Source of the DNA: Isoperla grammatica
Lineage: Eukaryota > Arthropoda > Insecta > Plecoptera > Perlodidae
Length of the DNA: 64,000 nucleotides
Direction: 5' to 3'
Assembly: GCA_945910005.1 (NCBI GenBank)
Contig: OX246748.1
Location: 12,494,423 to 12,558,422 of the forward strand
Part shown: one piece after another, positions 44,590 through 57,059 of the stretch
Position numbering within the stretch: the stretch's first letter is position 1
How the letters are laid out: each line of letters begins with the position of its first letter
The notes under the pieces: generated by a model
The model's input: only the letters and a program-made list of their open reading frames with translations
The model's database searches: none
What the model was told of the DNA's origin: nothing
Made by a program: the position numbers and the translations under genes

Positions 44590-47500
44590 CACTGTAGGTA
44601 TCTGTTTACTTAAGTTAAATCAGCGTGACGCACCTGCGGTTTAGTATAAGAATGAAATATGACAGCATGAGTTTAGGTATCTGTTTACTTTAGTTGAATC
44701 AGCAAGACGCACCTGCGGTTAGGTATAAGAATCTAATATGACAGCATGGGTGTAGGTATCTGTTTTCTTTAGTTGAATCAGCAAGACGCACCTGCGGTTA
44801 AGTATAAGAATGTTATATGACAGCATGAGTGTAGGTATCTGTTTACTTAAGTTAAAACAGCGTGACGCACCTGCGGTTAAGTATAAGAATGTTATATGAC
44901 AGCATGAGTGTAGGTATCTGTTTACTTTAGTTGAATCAGCAAGACGCACCTGCGGTTAAGTATAAGAATGTTATATGACAGCATGAGTGTAGGTATCTGT
45001 TTACTTTAGTTGAATCAGCAAGACGCACCTGCGGTTAAGTATATAAATGAAATATGACAGCATGAGTGTAGGTATCTGTTTACTTTAGTTGAATCAGCAA
45101 GACGCACCTGCGGTTAGGTATAAGAATCTTATATGACAGCATGGGTGTAGGTATCTGTTTTCTTTAGTTGAATCAGCAAGACGCACCTACGGTTAAGTAT
45201 AAGAATGTTATATGACAGCATGAGTGTAGGTATCTGTTTACTTTAGTTGAAACAGCGAGACGCACCTGCGGTTAAGTATATGAATGTAATATGACTGCAT
45301 GAGTGTAGGTATCTGTTTACTTTAGTTGAATCAGCAAGATGCACCTGCGGTTAAGTATAAGAATGTAATATGACAGCATGAGTGTAGGTATCTGTTTACT
45401 TAAGTTAAAACAGCGTGACGCACCTGCGGTTAAGTATAAGAATGTTATATGACAGCATGAGTGTAGGTATCTGTTTACTTTAGTTGAATCAGCAAGACGC
45501 ACCTGCGGTTAAGTATATAAATGTAATATGACAGCATGAGTGTAGGTATCTGTTTACTTTAGTTGAATCAGCAAGACGCACCTGCGGTTAAGTATAAGAA
45601 TCTAATATGACAGCATGAGTGTAGGTATCTGTTCACTTTAGTTGAATCAGCAAGACGCACCTGCGGTTAAGTATAAGAATGTTATATGACAGCATGAGTG
45701 TAGGTATCTGTTTACTTTAGTTGAAACAGCGAGACGCACCTGCGGTTAAGTATATGAATGTAATATGACTGCATGAGTGTAGGTATCTGTTTACTTTAGT
45801 TGAATCAGCAAGATGCACCTGCGGTTAAGTATAAGAATGTAATATGACAGCATGAGTGTAGGTATCTGTTTACTTTAGTTGAATCAGCAAGACGCACCTG
45901 CGGTTAAGTATAAGAATGTTATATGACAGCATGAGTGTAGGTTTCTGTTTACTTTAGTTGAATCAGCAAGACGCACCTGCGGTTGAGTATAAGAATGTAA
46001 TATGACAGCATGAGTGTAGGTATCTGTTTACTTTAGTTGAATCAGCAAGACGCACCTGCGGTTGAGTATAAGAATGTAATATGACAGCATGAGTGTAGGT
46101 ATCTGTTTACTTTAGTTGAATCAGCAAGACGCACCTGCGGTTGAGTATAAGAATGTAATATGACAGCATGGGTGTAGGTATCTGTTTACTTTAGTTGAAT
46201 CAGCAAGACGCACCTGCGGTTGAGTATAAGAATGTAATATGACAGCATGGGTGTAGGTATCTGTTTACTTTAGTTGAATCAGCAAGACGCACTTGCGGTT
46301 GAGTATAAGAATGTAATATGACAGCATGAGTGTAGGTATCTGTTTACTTTAGTTGAATCAGCAAGACGCACCTGCGGTTGAGTATAAGAATGTAATATGA
46401 CAGCATGGGTGTAGGTATCTGTTTACTTTAGTTGAATTAGCAAGACGCACCTGCGGTTGAGTATAAGAATGTAATATGACAGCATGAGTGTATGTATCTG
46501 TTTACTTTAGTTGAATCAGCAAGACGCACCTGCGGTTGAGTATAAGAATGTAATATGACAGTATGGGTGTAGGTATCTGTTTACTTTAGTTGAATCAGCA
46601 AGACGCACCTGCGGTTGAGTATAAGAATGTAATATGACAGCATGAGTGTAGGTATCTGTTTACTTTAGTTGAATTAGCAAGACGCACCTGCGGTTAAGTA
46701 TATGAATGTAATATGACAGCATGAGTGTAGGTATCTGTTTACTTTAGTTGAATTAGCAAGACGCACCTGCGGTTAAGTATATGAATGTAATATGACAGCA
46801 TGAGTGTAGGTATCTGTTTACTTTAGTTGAATCAGCAAGACGCACTTGCGGTTAAGTATATGAATGTAATATGACAGCATGAGTGTAGGTATCTGTTTAC
46901 TTTAGTTGAATCAGCAAGACGCACCTGCGGTTAAGTATAAGAATGTAATATGACAGCATGAGTGTAGGTATCTGTTTACTTTAGTTGAATTAGCAAGACG
47001 CACCTGCGGTTAAGTATATGAATGTAATATGACAGCATGAGTGTAGGTATCTGTTTACTTTAGTTGAATTAGCAAGACGCACCTGCGGTTAAGTATATGA
47101 ATGTAACATGACAGCATGAGTGTAGGTATCTGTTTACTTTAGTTGAATCAGCAAGACGCACCTGCGGTTAAGTATATGAATGTAATATGACAGCATGGGT
47201 GTAGGTATCTGTTTACTTTAGTTGAATCAGCGTGACGCACCTGCGGTTAAGTATAAGAATGAAATATGACAGCATGAGTGTAGGTATCTGTTTAATTTAG
47301 TTGAATCAGCAAGACGCACCTGCGGTTAAGTATATGAATGTAATATGACAGCATGAGTGTAGGTATCTGTTTACTTTAGTTGGATCAGCAAGACGCACCT
47401 GCGGTTAAGTATAAGAATGTAATATGACAGCATGGGTGTAGGTATCTGTTTTCTTTAGTTGAATCAGCGTGACGCACCTGTGGTTAAGTATATGAATGTA

Positions 47501-47690
47501 ATATGACTGCATGGGTGTAGGTATCTGTTTTCTTTAGTTGAATCAGCGTGACGCACCTGTGGTTAAGTATATGAATGTAATATGACTGCATGGGTGTAGG
47601 TATCTGTTTTCTTTAGTTGAAGCAGCGTGACGCACCTGCGGTTAAGTATAAGAATGAAATATGACAGCATAGGTGTAGGATGTACACTCT
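44590..47690. repeat. 79-bp satellite, about 39 units
   Basis: The unit contains TGTAGGTATCTGTTTACTTT, AGTTGAATCAGCAAGACGCA and CCTGCGGTTAAGTATAAGAA, then TGTAATATGACAGCATGAG. Unit length is constant at 79 bp. Rare variants are shared by units 6 or 7 repeats apart, for example GAAACAGCGAGAC near 45250 and 45724, a distance of 474 = 6 x 79. This indicates block duplication. The right third (45960-46660) is more homogeneous, with GGTTGAGTATAAG. It is not coding because the period is not a multiple of three and frames break. Confidence 0.95.
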
Positions 47691-47807
47691 ACTAAGCGTA
47701 ACACTGTATTTACGACCGTGTGAAAGAACGTTAGAAATCGGTTCATTTTCGTTAAACACCGTTCGTCAAAAAGGGCAGTTGATTAAGATATTAGTTACTT
47801 TGAGGGT

Positions 47808-48083
47808 CATAATAATAATTTTTGTAGGAATACCTGTTATAGGGTGCACACCAGCTTTACCTGATGTGCACCTCTTCAGGTGACTTACTTGGTTATTAGG
47901 GTGTTTGGATAGTAGTGAAGGAATTTCCGAGGGCTGTAAGTAGGACTCAATCACAGCATTTCCCTTTACGACTGAGGAAAACCTTGGAAAAAATCTTCAG
48001 TCAGGACTGCCGGTGGCCGGAATCGAACCGACGACCTCCCGAATTAGAGTCTCGCGTCTTCCTGCTGAGCCACCTCTATCGGT
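47808..48083 (-). mobile_element. SINE1 copy 4, minus strand
   Basis: Full-length relative of the copy at 40065 in inverse orientation. The B-box appears as GGAATCGAACC at 48018-48028, the head ends near ACCTCTATCGG and the tail is at 47808. It is very similar to copy 3, including the GGTGTGCAC body block. Confidence 0.75.
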
Positions 48084-50590
48084 TAATGCGGGTAATGGTA
48101 ATGGTTTGGGGTTAATTTTCTAACTGCGTCGATTAAAACAATTTCTTAATCAGAATGTTGCAATGCTCTTGTCGACGGATATATCCAATGTAGTCGATTA
48201 CAACTATAATTTAAGCATCGGGGTGATGCATTGCTCTTGTCGATGGATGTACCCAATGTAGTATAGTACTTGAGTACACGAGTAATTAATGGACTCGTCG
48301 AGTAACACGTTAAGACATGGGCTTCGGATTTCAGCTAAATAATAGCTTATGCTGCTCGCCGTAGTTACCCTCTGCAGGGGGTGGCAGGGGATGGGGGGGG
48401 GGGAGGGGATGGAACATAATTGAGCAACGGGACAGGACATGCGTCCACGCTGAATGCGAACTGTCTACTAATGTATGACCGGCTATTGAATTCCCCATAT
48501 TTTTCTCGAGGAAAGCAGGGTGGAATTCATGTCCACAATACACAACATAGAGATCGCTTTATTCACAATTGAGTCAGTCCTAAAAACATCAGCTAGGAAA
48601 TAAATGGGTAATGCATTAATTTTACTAATCCTAATGGGGCTAAAATTGTTTCTTCTTACACAGGGCCTATTATCTGATGAATTATTTGGCATTATATATT
48701 CTTTAGCATAATATCAATCTAAAGCCACCCTTTAAAAATGTGTATCTTAAAACCACGATTTTGTATTGTATTTAAATTTTCAGATTGGGTTTTGGTAAAT
48801 TACGTAAACGAGTTATTTTTTGCTAAATTTATTTGTTTCATATAAAGAAAATAGCATATTATCAATCTAAGACTGCACATTACAATTAAAAAATTTAGAA
48901 AAATATCATTACAAAAATATCTTGAAAGGGGATGTGTAAAAATATACACCTTTAAACTAAAAAAATTTGCATCTCAAAATTACATCCCTTGTTGATAATC
49001 CACGTATTGTGCCTGAGCCAGGTGCTCAAATTAATAAATCTGACTTGTATAGTTACAGCATTAAGGATGAGTGTAACTTTCAAGGCAAATATGTTTCTGA
49101 CCGGAACTGCTTCTAGAAATCCATGCTCGAAAACGTCACAATGTTATTTCTTATTGGAGAAGTCTTGCAAGAAGACCAAGCTTAAATAAAGAAAGTGTGA
49201 TTAATATTTTTCACCGGTGGCATCATTTTCTTCTTTTTTACTCGGTAAATTCATAACTAATTAACGTTAGTATAGTCATGTAATACTATTTTTTTGATTA
49301 GAGGGTAAATACTCCTTTAAGACCGGTGTCATCCAGCCAAACGCAAAACGTGATCCTAATTTTCAGTTCGTTACATTTCCAGTTGACCTCTCAGTCAAGG
49401 CCAACATGACCTTGAGTACGAGGTCAATGTGACCTTAAGTACAGAGCTCAAGGACGTAATAACTCACTCTTCAGAAACCTGTGCCAATAAACAATTCCTA
49501 TTCCACCTCTTTGCCACGTCTACAACACTTACAATAAGACCACATCAATCTTCTTCACCGAGCTTTGATTTAATGTTTCCACGCGGCATTTCGCTTTGCA
49601 ACGTGCTACAGAGAGCTTTTCCACACAAAGAAAATCGACTTTCCGTTGGGGACTGAAAGGAAAATTATTCCCGTTAATCTATTCTACCATACTATCTTGA
49701 TTGTCTTTAATGTGAAAAGTAGATAGAGATTAGTTTAGGGTCGATATGAGTTGTGTATGAAAGTTGGTTCGTTCGTTCTAGCGCAAAAACAAACACAAAA
49801 CTCGAACAATGGATTACTAAACACAAAAGGCAAAATTAGAACAAAAACACGTGGTCGAAAAGCGTGTTTTTATAATATAACGTATGAAACATCTCGGGAA
49901 CCTTTCACTTTTCACCCTTCACCTTTCACCTTTCACCTGCACATCACAACTATCGTACACGTCAATGTGGCAATGTTTCACAAGTTAGTTCGATTCCGAA
50001 AAATACGAAAACATGACAGGCCTGGCAAGCCGTTGTTAGAACTCTTTGAACACTGGTGGCTAACCATCCCCTGAACATGGACTTATGTTGGAAACAGGCG
50101 TATTGAAATGAAAGTAACTTTTAAAACATTTGAATTTCGGTATGCATGTAAAAAAAAATATTTTAAAATGTTGTTGGCTGCATTACGAAAAGCATGAATA
50201 AAATGAAGAATTCTACCACAAATTAAACCCTAGTGGCCACTAATAGACACACTCTTAATAGGGGAAGAGCATCAACAACCAGGAAAACATAACGACCCCG
50301 TTACCTCTGACATTTCATCTTTTCCCCTGACATTTCCCGCGCAATTTTCCTTATATTTTCCACTCAATTGTCTCTGTCGTTGATTGCGGCCGCAGAGTAA
50401 TCCCCTACTCGTATCGATAGACATATTGTTCCTAATGGCGCACAACTCCCTCAAGAGTAGCGATCTGTCTTTCTACCGCTGACTTGTGCTCTATCTAGAG
50501 CAACTTAAGCGCCATTCATAATCAGTTGTAACTTGTAAGGCTTAAGGTGTAAGCCGTAAGAAGTTCATATCTTTAATCATGCTTTGACAT
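48084..50590. other. Intergenic; possible small terminal exon at 49020-49189
   Basis: No gene is firmly recognised. A stretch ending CSKTSQCYFLLEKSCKKTKL then K and stop (TAA at 49184) has spaced cysteines, a possible TTACAG acceptor near 49056 and AATAAA overlapping the stop, so it could be the last exon of a small secreted protein, at low confidence. 49384-49455 carries several TGACCT-type half-sites, including TGACCTTGA at 49407-49415. 48155-48262 has a diverged 72-bp direct repeat. Confidence 0.3.
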
Positions 50591-50595
50591 TAAAT

Positions 50596-51020
50596 TACGT
50601 CTTGCTTCATAAACCTTACTACCGGGTTCAAGTCCCGGTTCAGGTACAAGTTTTTTAACTTCGTATATGGATTCAGTTCTTCGTATATGGATTCAGTTCC
50701 ACACAAAATGACTAAGACTAACGATTAGTGTTTAAGACTAACGATTTAAGGTTTAACAGGGTTGAAGTATACGATTTATGTTTAAGCGTTAACAAACTTT
50801 TATAGTGATTAGTGTTTAAGAACGAGTGATTAAGAAAGTTGATTTTCGATTGTTGGCATTGTTGAAATACATTTGGGGATGGATGTTTCCGAGTACGTTG
50901 TTTTCCCAAGGCTTAATCACTCTATTGTTAGTCTTAGTCCATAGTCATTCTGTCTGAACGCGCCTTTAGGAATAAGTAGACGGTGACTTTGGAGCCGTCC
51001 TAGCAACGAAGCACTCAATA
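50596..51020 (+). mobile_element. SINE2 interrupted by a foldback element
   Basis: A tRNA-like head with GGGTTCAAGTCCCGGTTCAG starts the copy. The body resumes after the insert with GACTTTGGAGCCGTCCTAGC and AACGAAGCAC. The insert (about 50706-50945) has inverted ends containing ACTAAGACTAAC and GTTAGTCTTAGT. A nested transposition is the simplest reading. Confidence 0.5.
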
Positions 51021-51139
51021 AATTCAAAGTTGTTCTGAATCGGTCTTGTTGATTCTGACATTTGTCCGCAGGTGTTCGCACTGTCCGATCACTGATTCAT
51101 ATGTTTCGTATTTGAAATATCGATCTTTGATTGGTTATC

Positions 51140-51285
51140 GCTCACTCGTCGATGGTGTTCGGAGCCTACAGGGTTGGTTTAGTCGCTTTAAATTAAAGTC
51201 CCCCACTGCAAATCAGGTTCGTTACTGAGTGTGTAGACTCTAAATGTGAATTTATTTATTTTATTTATTTATAAAGTGCAAGGTC
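51140..51285 (+). repeat. SINE2-type tail repeat
   Basis: GATGGTGTTCGGAGCCTAC, TTTAGTCGCTTTAAAT, CCCCCACTGCAAATCAG and GTAGACTCTAAATGTGAA, then a TTTA microsatellite. It matches 10377-10520 block for block. Confidence 0.6.
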
Positions 51286-51554
51286 AGATAAATCCCCTGG
51301 CGGAGTCTCGTCGAACTCTTAAACCAGGTCGTTTGAGGCGAAAGAGTAGTGCCACCATGATGCCACTTAAAAAAAAACGCGCTAAATTAAACTTTTTGTA
51401 ATATCTTGAGCACGATAGAGTTTAGACAATATTAAAAAATTGATAAATAATCGAATTGTGGTTTTGTAAGGACTAAAAAACTGGATTAAAAAAGTTTGAA
51501 TTATTTGTATCGTTATTAATTGTAATTATTTACATTACAATAAAATAACAGCTG

Positions 51555-51665
51555 CCCGGGCTGTAGAATGGTCCACGGTAGCTCTGGCTGTGGTAAGAGA
51601 CAACTAAAAGTAGCCTCGCTCTGGAATGTACCTAGACAACGCCTGCCAACACACCTGCTGATGGC
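51555..51665 (+). repeat. GTCGTAAGAGGCGAC-type repeat, worn copy
   Basis: GCCCGGGCTGTAGAATGG, GTAGCTCTGGCTGTGGTAAG and AGACAACTAAAAG follow the same order as 19545 and 20570, with several substitutions. Confidence 0.45.
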
Positions 51666-52045
51666 ACCACTACAATAATGGCAGCATGAGAATAAGATGT
51701 AACTAGATTTAGGTTGGTAGTTGTCACATACGCCACTTCACTATTGCATGATCAATGACGACACCACCTTGCAAGTTAACGTGACGAAACTATAGAACTA
51801 TTATGCCGGCAACCGTAAATACCCCATGCCTACACTATTGTTAGCTATAGCTGATATCCGGTTAGTTATAAATACACCTCCAAGAAGTCATTACCAATGT
51901 TGAGGTTGTTGTATCAACTATTAACCATGGAGGTGTACGAATGGTTTGTTTGTAAACAAGTGGCAAGGTCAAACACTCTTATGTTTTGAAAACACACCAT
52001 TCACGAGGTATACAGGGAAAATCGAACAAATAGAACTGAACATGC

Positions 52046-52058
52046 CACGTGGCACGTG
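52046..52058. promoter_or_regulatory. Paired CACGTG E-boxes
   Basis: Two CACGTG hexamers start 7 bp apart (52046 and 52053). CACGTG is the core bound by bHLH factors such as Myc/Max, USF and MITF/TFEB. A pair with the same offset lies at 52960. Confidence 0.35.
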
Positions 52059-52169
52059 GATAATGTCAAAGAGTTTGATATTGTGAATTCCTTTTCTTTG
52101 AACGCAGTGGCGCTGCGGTGTCAGATATATTAAACTACGTCGGTTATGTTCACGCGCTTTGAAGGCATT

Positions 52170-52193
52170 CCCCCCCCCCCCCCCCCCCCCCCC
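52170..52193. repeat. 24-base C run
   Basis: An uninterrupted C homopolymer, the longest in the window. A second run of 15 lies at 52832-52846. Assembly length is uncertain for such runs. Confidence 0.9.
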
Positions 52194-52554
52194 GCCTTAC
52201 CTATATCAAGATTTATATTTTCATTGTAAAATCGCAACAATAACAATATAATGAGTAAACAGGATGTATGAGAACATTAATTTGCTTATCGATGATGAAA
52301 TAATAATCATTATTAATATCGTGTGAGTGATTATTAATCTGTGTAGCAATATTTAGAAATAAAATCTCAATTGTTAAATGTAAAATAATAAAATTATATG
52401 TTTTCGCACAGAAATGTAAACAAAATATCATTTACTATTTTCTATTCAAAATAATCTAAACATAACAATTGTCACTTTTTGAGACAAAAAATTAGAAAAA
52501 TTACTTACGGTATCGGTAACTTCTCTGTGACTTTCGATGTTCCATTCAAGATTT

Positions 52555-52700
52555 CTTGAATTCAACATCAAAAATGCATCCGAAAGGAAAAAGTGGAGCA
52601 AATTGTTTTATTTTATTATCTGCATATGTTTTGATGCTTCTTTGTCTTTGAAATCAAGGAAACTTAAGCCGGAACATTGAACCGTCTAAATTGGGGTAAC
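52555..52700. repeat. Worn MITE-A relative
   Basis: ATTTCTTGAATTCAA on the left, and TTGATGCTTCTTTGTCTTTG plus ACATTGAACCGT on the right, align with the inner arm and right terminus of the element at 26-196, with many changes. Confidence 0.4.
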
Positions 52701-52849
52701 TACCAATCCTATCGAAACGTCATCAATAATATTATCGTCAACAATATGTCCGATGTCCACACGAAGAGATAACACCACCAGGTGAGAGCATGCATGTATG
52801 TACATGACCCCCCTCCCCTCCTGCCCCCCCTCCCCCCCCCCCCCCCGCG

Positions 52850-53027
52850 CGGGTAATATTGCTCCTGCGCCCGGAGGCCGCGCGTCGCGAGGGATTCAGT
52901 TCCGTCGCGACGCTCGCACGAGACGCCGGTCGGTTTCAACAGGTCCACGACGACTACGTCACGTGACACGTGACACTCGACATCGCCGTCCTGGTGCTAC
53001 GGTGCAACGCGGACGAACACTCTTCAG
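52850..53027 (+). promoter_or_regulatory. CpG island with E-boxes and possible first exon
   Basis: A strongly CpG-rich stretch (GCGCGCGGG, GGCCGCGCGTCGCGAGGG) in AT-rich flanks. It contains overlapping CACGTG boxes at 52960 and 52967, the first within the perfect palindrome GTCACGTGAC. A CTTCAG|GTAATT splice donor sits at 53027/53028. This fits a promoter with a non-coding first exon for a plus-strand gene. A 77-codon Arg-rich frame crosses it but reaches a stop right at the donor and is probably not translated. Confidence 0.4.
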
Positions 53028-53750
53028 GTAATTCATGCACTTAGATTTTTTCATATTCATGATTTCTTTTTATTATTATTTTAATAATTTTTTTTTAATG
53101 TCAAACCCTTTTTAATCTCGTTGTTACAATATTATAAAAATATAATAGTAAATAGTAGTTTGATAGAATTGTTTCTACTTTCTAGTATTAACAATGAAAC
53201 TCGTCCACAATTGTTTGCTATATTATGTTAGAAGTTGTTATGTATGGAGATATCGCAAAATGTAATGTAATAAAATTTGCCCCAAATGGGGATCGAACTT
53301 AAATCATCTGGCTTTACCTACAGCTGCTTCTATTTATATGTATATAATTATATTGCAAACTTAATTATATATACTTTATTTCTATAACTAAGTTTGCATA
53401 TATATTTATATAAACTTTCAAGTTTTCCCGGATATATTATGTGAACCTGTAGTCATTACATATTTGCTACGGAGATAGTACAAGTGGAGGCTGCAGCTTA
53501 CCCCTCCCTGCCCGACGTTTCGGTACAGTCTCACCTTCCATCCTCAGTGCCTTCACTCGGCGTGTTTCTGGATCGTGGTCTCTTGTAAGCTGAAACGCAA
53601 ACATATAGCCTATGATTTTTAAAGCTCAAACCAGCTTTATGGTTATTTTATGAATCGATATCAATTGTGATAAAAGTTTGCCCCGACTAGGGATCTCGGC
53701 TCGATCAGCCCTCTCTCCATTCCTTCACCAATTAATAACATCATTCATCA

Positions 53751-53833
53751 ATTCATTCATTCATTCATTCATTCATTCATTCATTCATTCATTCATTCAT
53801 TCATTCATTCATTCATTCATTCATTCATTCATT
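53751..53833. repeat. (ATTC)n microsatellite
   Basis: About 20 uninterrupted tetranucleotide units. Confidence 0.95.
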
Positions 53834-54119
53834 TAGATATGCCTGTGTATAGAACTTTTAATGAGTACCATATATCATCGTGTAGTAAAAAGTGAGATTT
53901 AAATTTGGACGTGGCAATGAAGTACGTACGTTGTATTTTATCACCACTGTGTGAGGGTATGAATATAAATACACGTTCAGTATGAAGCAATCATAAAGCA
54001 CGATACTTCATGCAAAACAGAGGGAAAAAGGTGTTGCATGTGAATAAAATCGTAACATTAAAAACTGTGGCGTTGTACATACTGGGAAAAGTAATATAAT
54101 TTTAATAAGGGCATAATAA

Positions 54120-54312
54120 TTTATTTCAACATTTCGTAAAATACAGAATATTCAAGATTATATATCCGTGCAAACGAAGATAAATTCCCACATTGATTTT
54201 ATAAAAATATAGAATATTTAAGATTAAATCTCCATACAAAAGAAGATAAATTCTAAGATTGATTTCGTAAAATACATAACTTTAAAATTAAATTGCCATG
54301 CAAACGAAGATT
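54120..54312. repeat. Imperfect ~65-bp tandem repeat, three units
   Basis: The units share CGTAAAATACAGAATATT, AAGATTA and CCRTGCAAACGAAGATAAAT, with several substitutions. No coding signal. Confidence 0.7.
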
Positions 54313-54434
54313 AGATTGCTTTATGATGACTGATTAACGATTGCTTTTTAATGAGTTGATAAGCGTGCTGACAGTTTTCCGATAGTGTTGTTAAGAAAGT
54401 TCGAGATGAAATCAAGATGCCTGATAACGTGAAT

Positions 54435-54458
54435 CACGTGATTTCACCGTGTCACGTG
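54435..54458. promoter_or_regulatory. E-box pair with GTCACGTGAC palindrome
   Basis: CACGTG at 54435-54440 and at 54453-54458. The second lies within GTCACGTGAC, the element preferred by MITF/TFEB-type factors, and a half-match GTCACGTA follows at 54469. No exon is recognised nearby. Confidence 0.3.
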
Positions 54459-54647
54459 ACTTTGTCTTGTCACGTATCAGATACAGACTCGCGAACTAAG
54501 CATAACATCGTCATGTTGAATCTACATTCGATATAATTATGTTTTTCTGCTTTTTTTATTGCATTTCTATGAAATATATCTCTGTTGGAAAGTTTATTGA
54601 GGACACATTTTGTAGCAAATAACTCAATGAGCTAAAAGTCAATATAG

Positions 54648-54857
54648 GTGAGAAACTGTAAGAATGACGGCCCCCTCCTTATCCCCACCACTGCTACCCG
54701 ACCCCCTCAACTCCATGAAACAACAATCTGCACAACTGAAACAAACTGATTTTCAGTTACGCATTTCATTTTGTTAGGTTGTCACGGAGTTGAGGGGGAT
54801 CGGGTAGCTGTGGAGGGGATATGGAGGGGGCCGTCATTCTAACAGTTTCTCAACTTT
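54648..54857. mobile_element. Foldback element with GC-rich arms
   Basis: The arms start GAGAAACTGT(T)AGAATGACGG and continue CCCCCTCC, CTACCCGA and CCCTCAACTCC. They are inverted about 70 bp each around an AT-rich centre. The high GC of the arms stands out. Only one copy was seen. Confidence 0.7.
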
Positions 54858-55044
54858 ACGTTATAATGGAAAGCAATTGAAAATTACTCCTAGATACACA
54901 AAATAAATTAAACGATAATGTAGAGACACTTTAGCTGATTTGAATGATAAACGAAAATCGTGTTGACCAAAGTAGGAAGTAGCTGAAAAAGAACGAATAC
55001 AGAATTTTGAGTTTGATGTAGCAGAAAATTTGAGCAATTACTGT

Positions 55045-55185
55045 TTCGTCAATATCCAACATCCATTCCATTTGTAATTTTTTTGAAAGTTTTCAAATTC
55101 ATTCTTCAGCTAATTCATAAACAAACTCTGTGTAGAAATCACTTTTCAATATCTTTAAGCGTTCAAAAGATATCAATAAAAAGAA
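55045..55185. repeat. MITE-D fragment, right arm
   Basis: GAAAGTTTTCAAATTCATTC, AGCTAATTCATAAACAAAC and TTTAAGCGTTCAAAAGATAT match the right half of 43092-43372. Confidence 0.5.
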
Positions 55186-55189
55186 ACGT

Positions 55190-56845
55190 TAATTTTGCGC
55201 GGCCATTGCCATTAAACCACTCTACCATTTTCACTGTTTTAAATAGTCACGATGCTTTTCCAAACTAACCGTTTCAATATTTTGCTTCATACCGTGTAAA
55301 GCGTTTCATTTTTGGCTCATTGCCCAACACCAAGACGTATTTTCAAACAATTAACACAAATTATCAATTAATGGAGCGAGCACTGACGCAACAGTTAAAC
55401 GATTTCGGTGTATTCGATGTCATTCCTATTTAAGTGCTCTGCAATATACTTCCGTTATTAATGGTCCCCATAAAACAGTCAAAACAGTACATGTACATGT
55501 TTACGACCCACACTTAAAGTCACTCAAACTCAATAGTACTCAAAGTCGCAAACAGTTGGGGAAATAAATTGTAGAGTTGGGTGACTCACAGACTGAGGTT
55601 ATATGATAAATTTGACAAATAATTGGAATGAACACTGTTAATATAATTTTATATAACAATTCAGTGTCCAGTCCAATTTTTTGTCAATTCATTACATACT
55701 GTTGTTTTATTGTGTTATTTCATTTCAAACGAATCGTCGGCATTATAATAACACGCTGTCTTTGAACGAGCTCAATAACATATTGCAACAATACAAAAAA
55801 TACAAAAATGCAACAATGTATCTAAAAATTATATGTAGGGAACTCCCCCTCGTCAAAGGGGAAACTTTTATTGACTATGGTATGAATAAATAAAGTTTAG
55901 AGACTACACATTCTTTACAGGTAGCCTATATACATATCTTCGAAGATGGGAAGTATATAATTTACAATTTGTTTCCAAAAAAATAACATTTATAGTTATC
56001 GAATTAAATATTGAGGTCGATGATAGTTAAGCTCAGATGAAACTGAATAATTCTCTCAATTGGTTAAGCAATAATACTCAGATATAGGGTAGCTCGTTAC
56101 AGGATTGGCAATCACGAATTAGTATCAAGATTAGCTCAAACCACAACATAGATCCAATTTGTAATGTAAAATTAAATTCCAATTCAGTCAAACCAGCCTT
56201 TAATTAATTACTGATGGAAATGGCTTATTGTAACACAATATTGATTTAGTGCTCAAATAGTATACATTTCCAAAATATTATAGCCGCATTTCATGGCTAT
56301 GGAATCAAATCATGCACAAAAGAGGAATTTTTGCTAAAATATTAATCAATCAACATCTGTATCTGTCAAAATAGCCACCTGCTTTAAAAACAACATATAA
56401 GTTTAACTAATCTATCGACAAACATCCAAATAATTACATTTTTTGTAGTAATAACATTTTCAAGACGAAAAATTAATTTATTATCATATCCGGGATACCC
56501 GAAAATATTGATCCAATTCTTCAAAGTCATATATCACCGCGTCTATTTTATTGTTCTTTAAAAATAAACCTTAAACACTTGACGTATGACCCATTATTTC
56601 AAATACAATAAACACATTTGAATAATGATAATTTTTACAAATTATTAGTCGCTGCTTAAAAATACAGAAATTAATTCTATTAATTGTTCTTTGCAGCATA
56701 GACAAAAACGTTGAATCCACTTCCTGTTAGGATTGAATAATAAATAATAACTTCTCTTTCGTTGGTCACAGATTAACATAATCTTCCCGTATCTGACATC
56801 GGTCGGTCATGCGAAAGAACGTGTCAGAATCGCGTGTTACCCGCC
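55190..56845. other. AT-rich intergenic sequence
   Basis: No gene recognised. An open stretch at 55681-55893 ends with ATGAATAAATAA, a stop overlapping an AATAAA signal, but it has no ATG start near its beginning and no clear acceptor. It is left uncalled. Confidence 0.4.
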
Positions 56846-56849
56846 CAAC

Positions 56850-57059
56850 ATGCGGCCAACCAGCCACCTGTTTATCATAATCTCATTGTTTGCAGTTCCG
56901 CTCGATCGTCTGGCGAGCCAAGACTTGAAGAACACAACAACTCCGTCGCCCATCATCTCAAACAATCGTCTAGCGAACTTCTTCAATGAATCGGGGTTGT
57001 TTTCCGCGCAAAACTTGACGATTAAAGATAACTTTCTCGTTCTTTTGTGTTCAAAATAA
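56850..57059 (+). CDS. Small predicted secreted ORF
   Basis: I do not recognise a family. From a true ATG, 69 codons run to TAA. The start MRPTSHLFIIISLFAVPLD is a plausible signal peptide with a basic n-region and hydrophobic core, and a possible cleavage lies near RLAS/QD. The rest is polar, with three N-glycosylation sequons (NTT, NES, NLT) and one cysteine near the end. Codon use is more GC-rich than the flanks. It lies 250 bp upstream of the promoter-like region at 57250 on the same strand. It may be a complete small gene, a first exon or chance. Confidence 0.35.
   Translation: MRPTSHLFIIISLFAVPLDRLASQDLKNTTTPSPIISNNRLANFFNESGLFSAQNLTIKDNFLVLLCSK

Noticed and set aside
44590..47690. CRISPR-like array of evenly spaced repeats
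   Set aside because: Units are head-to-tail with no unique spacers, and the setting is an animal genome.
49751..50074. 107-codon frame
   Set aside because: No ATG with context, no splice signals and a TTTCAC/CTTTCACC repeat inside; composition not coding-like.
52798..53031. 77-codon Arg/Pro-rich protein
   Set aside because: It has an ATG but is a product of C-runs and CpG-rich composition, and it overlaps a likely non-coding first exon.
53281..53330. tRNA-like sequence (GGGGATCGAACTTAAAT)
   Set aside because: Only a weak B-box-like match on the minus strand; the rest of the cloverleaf is missing. Probably a SINE remnant too worn to assign.
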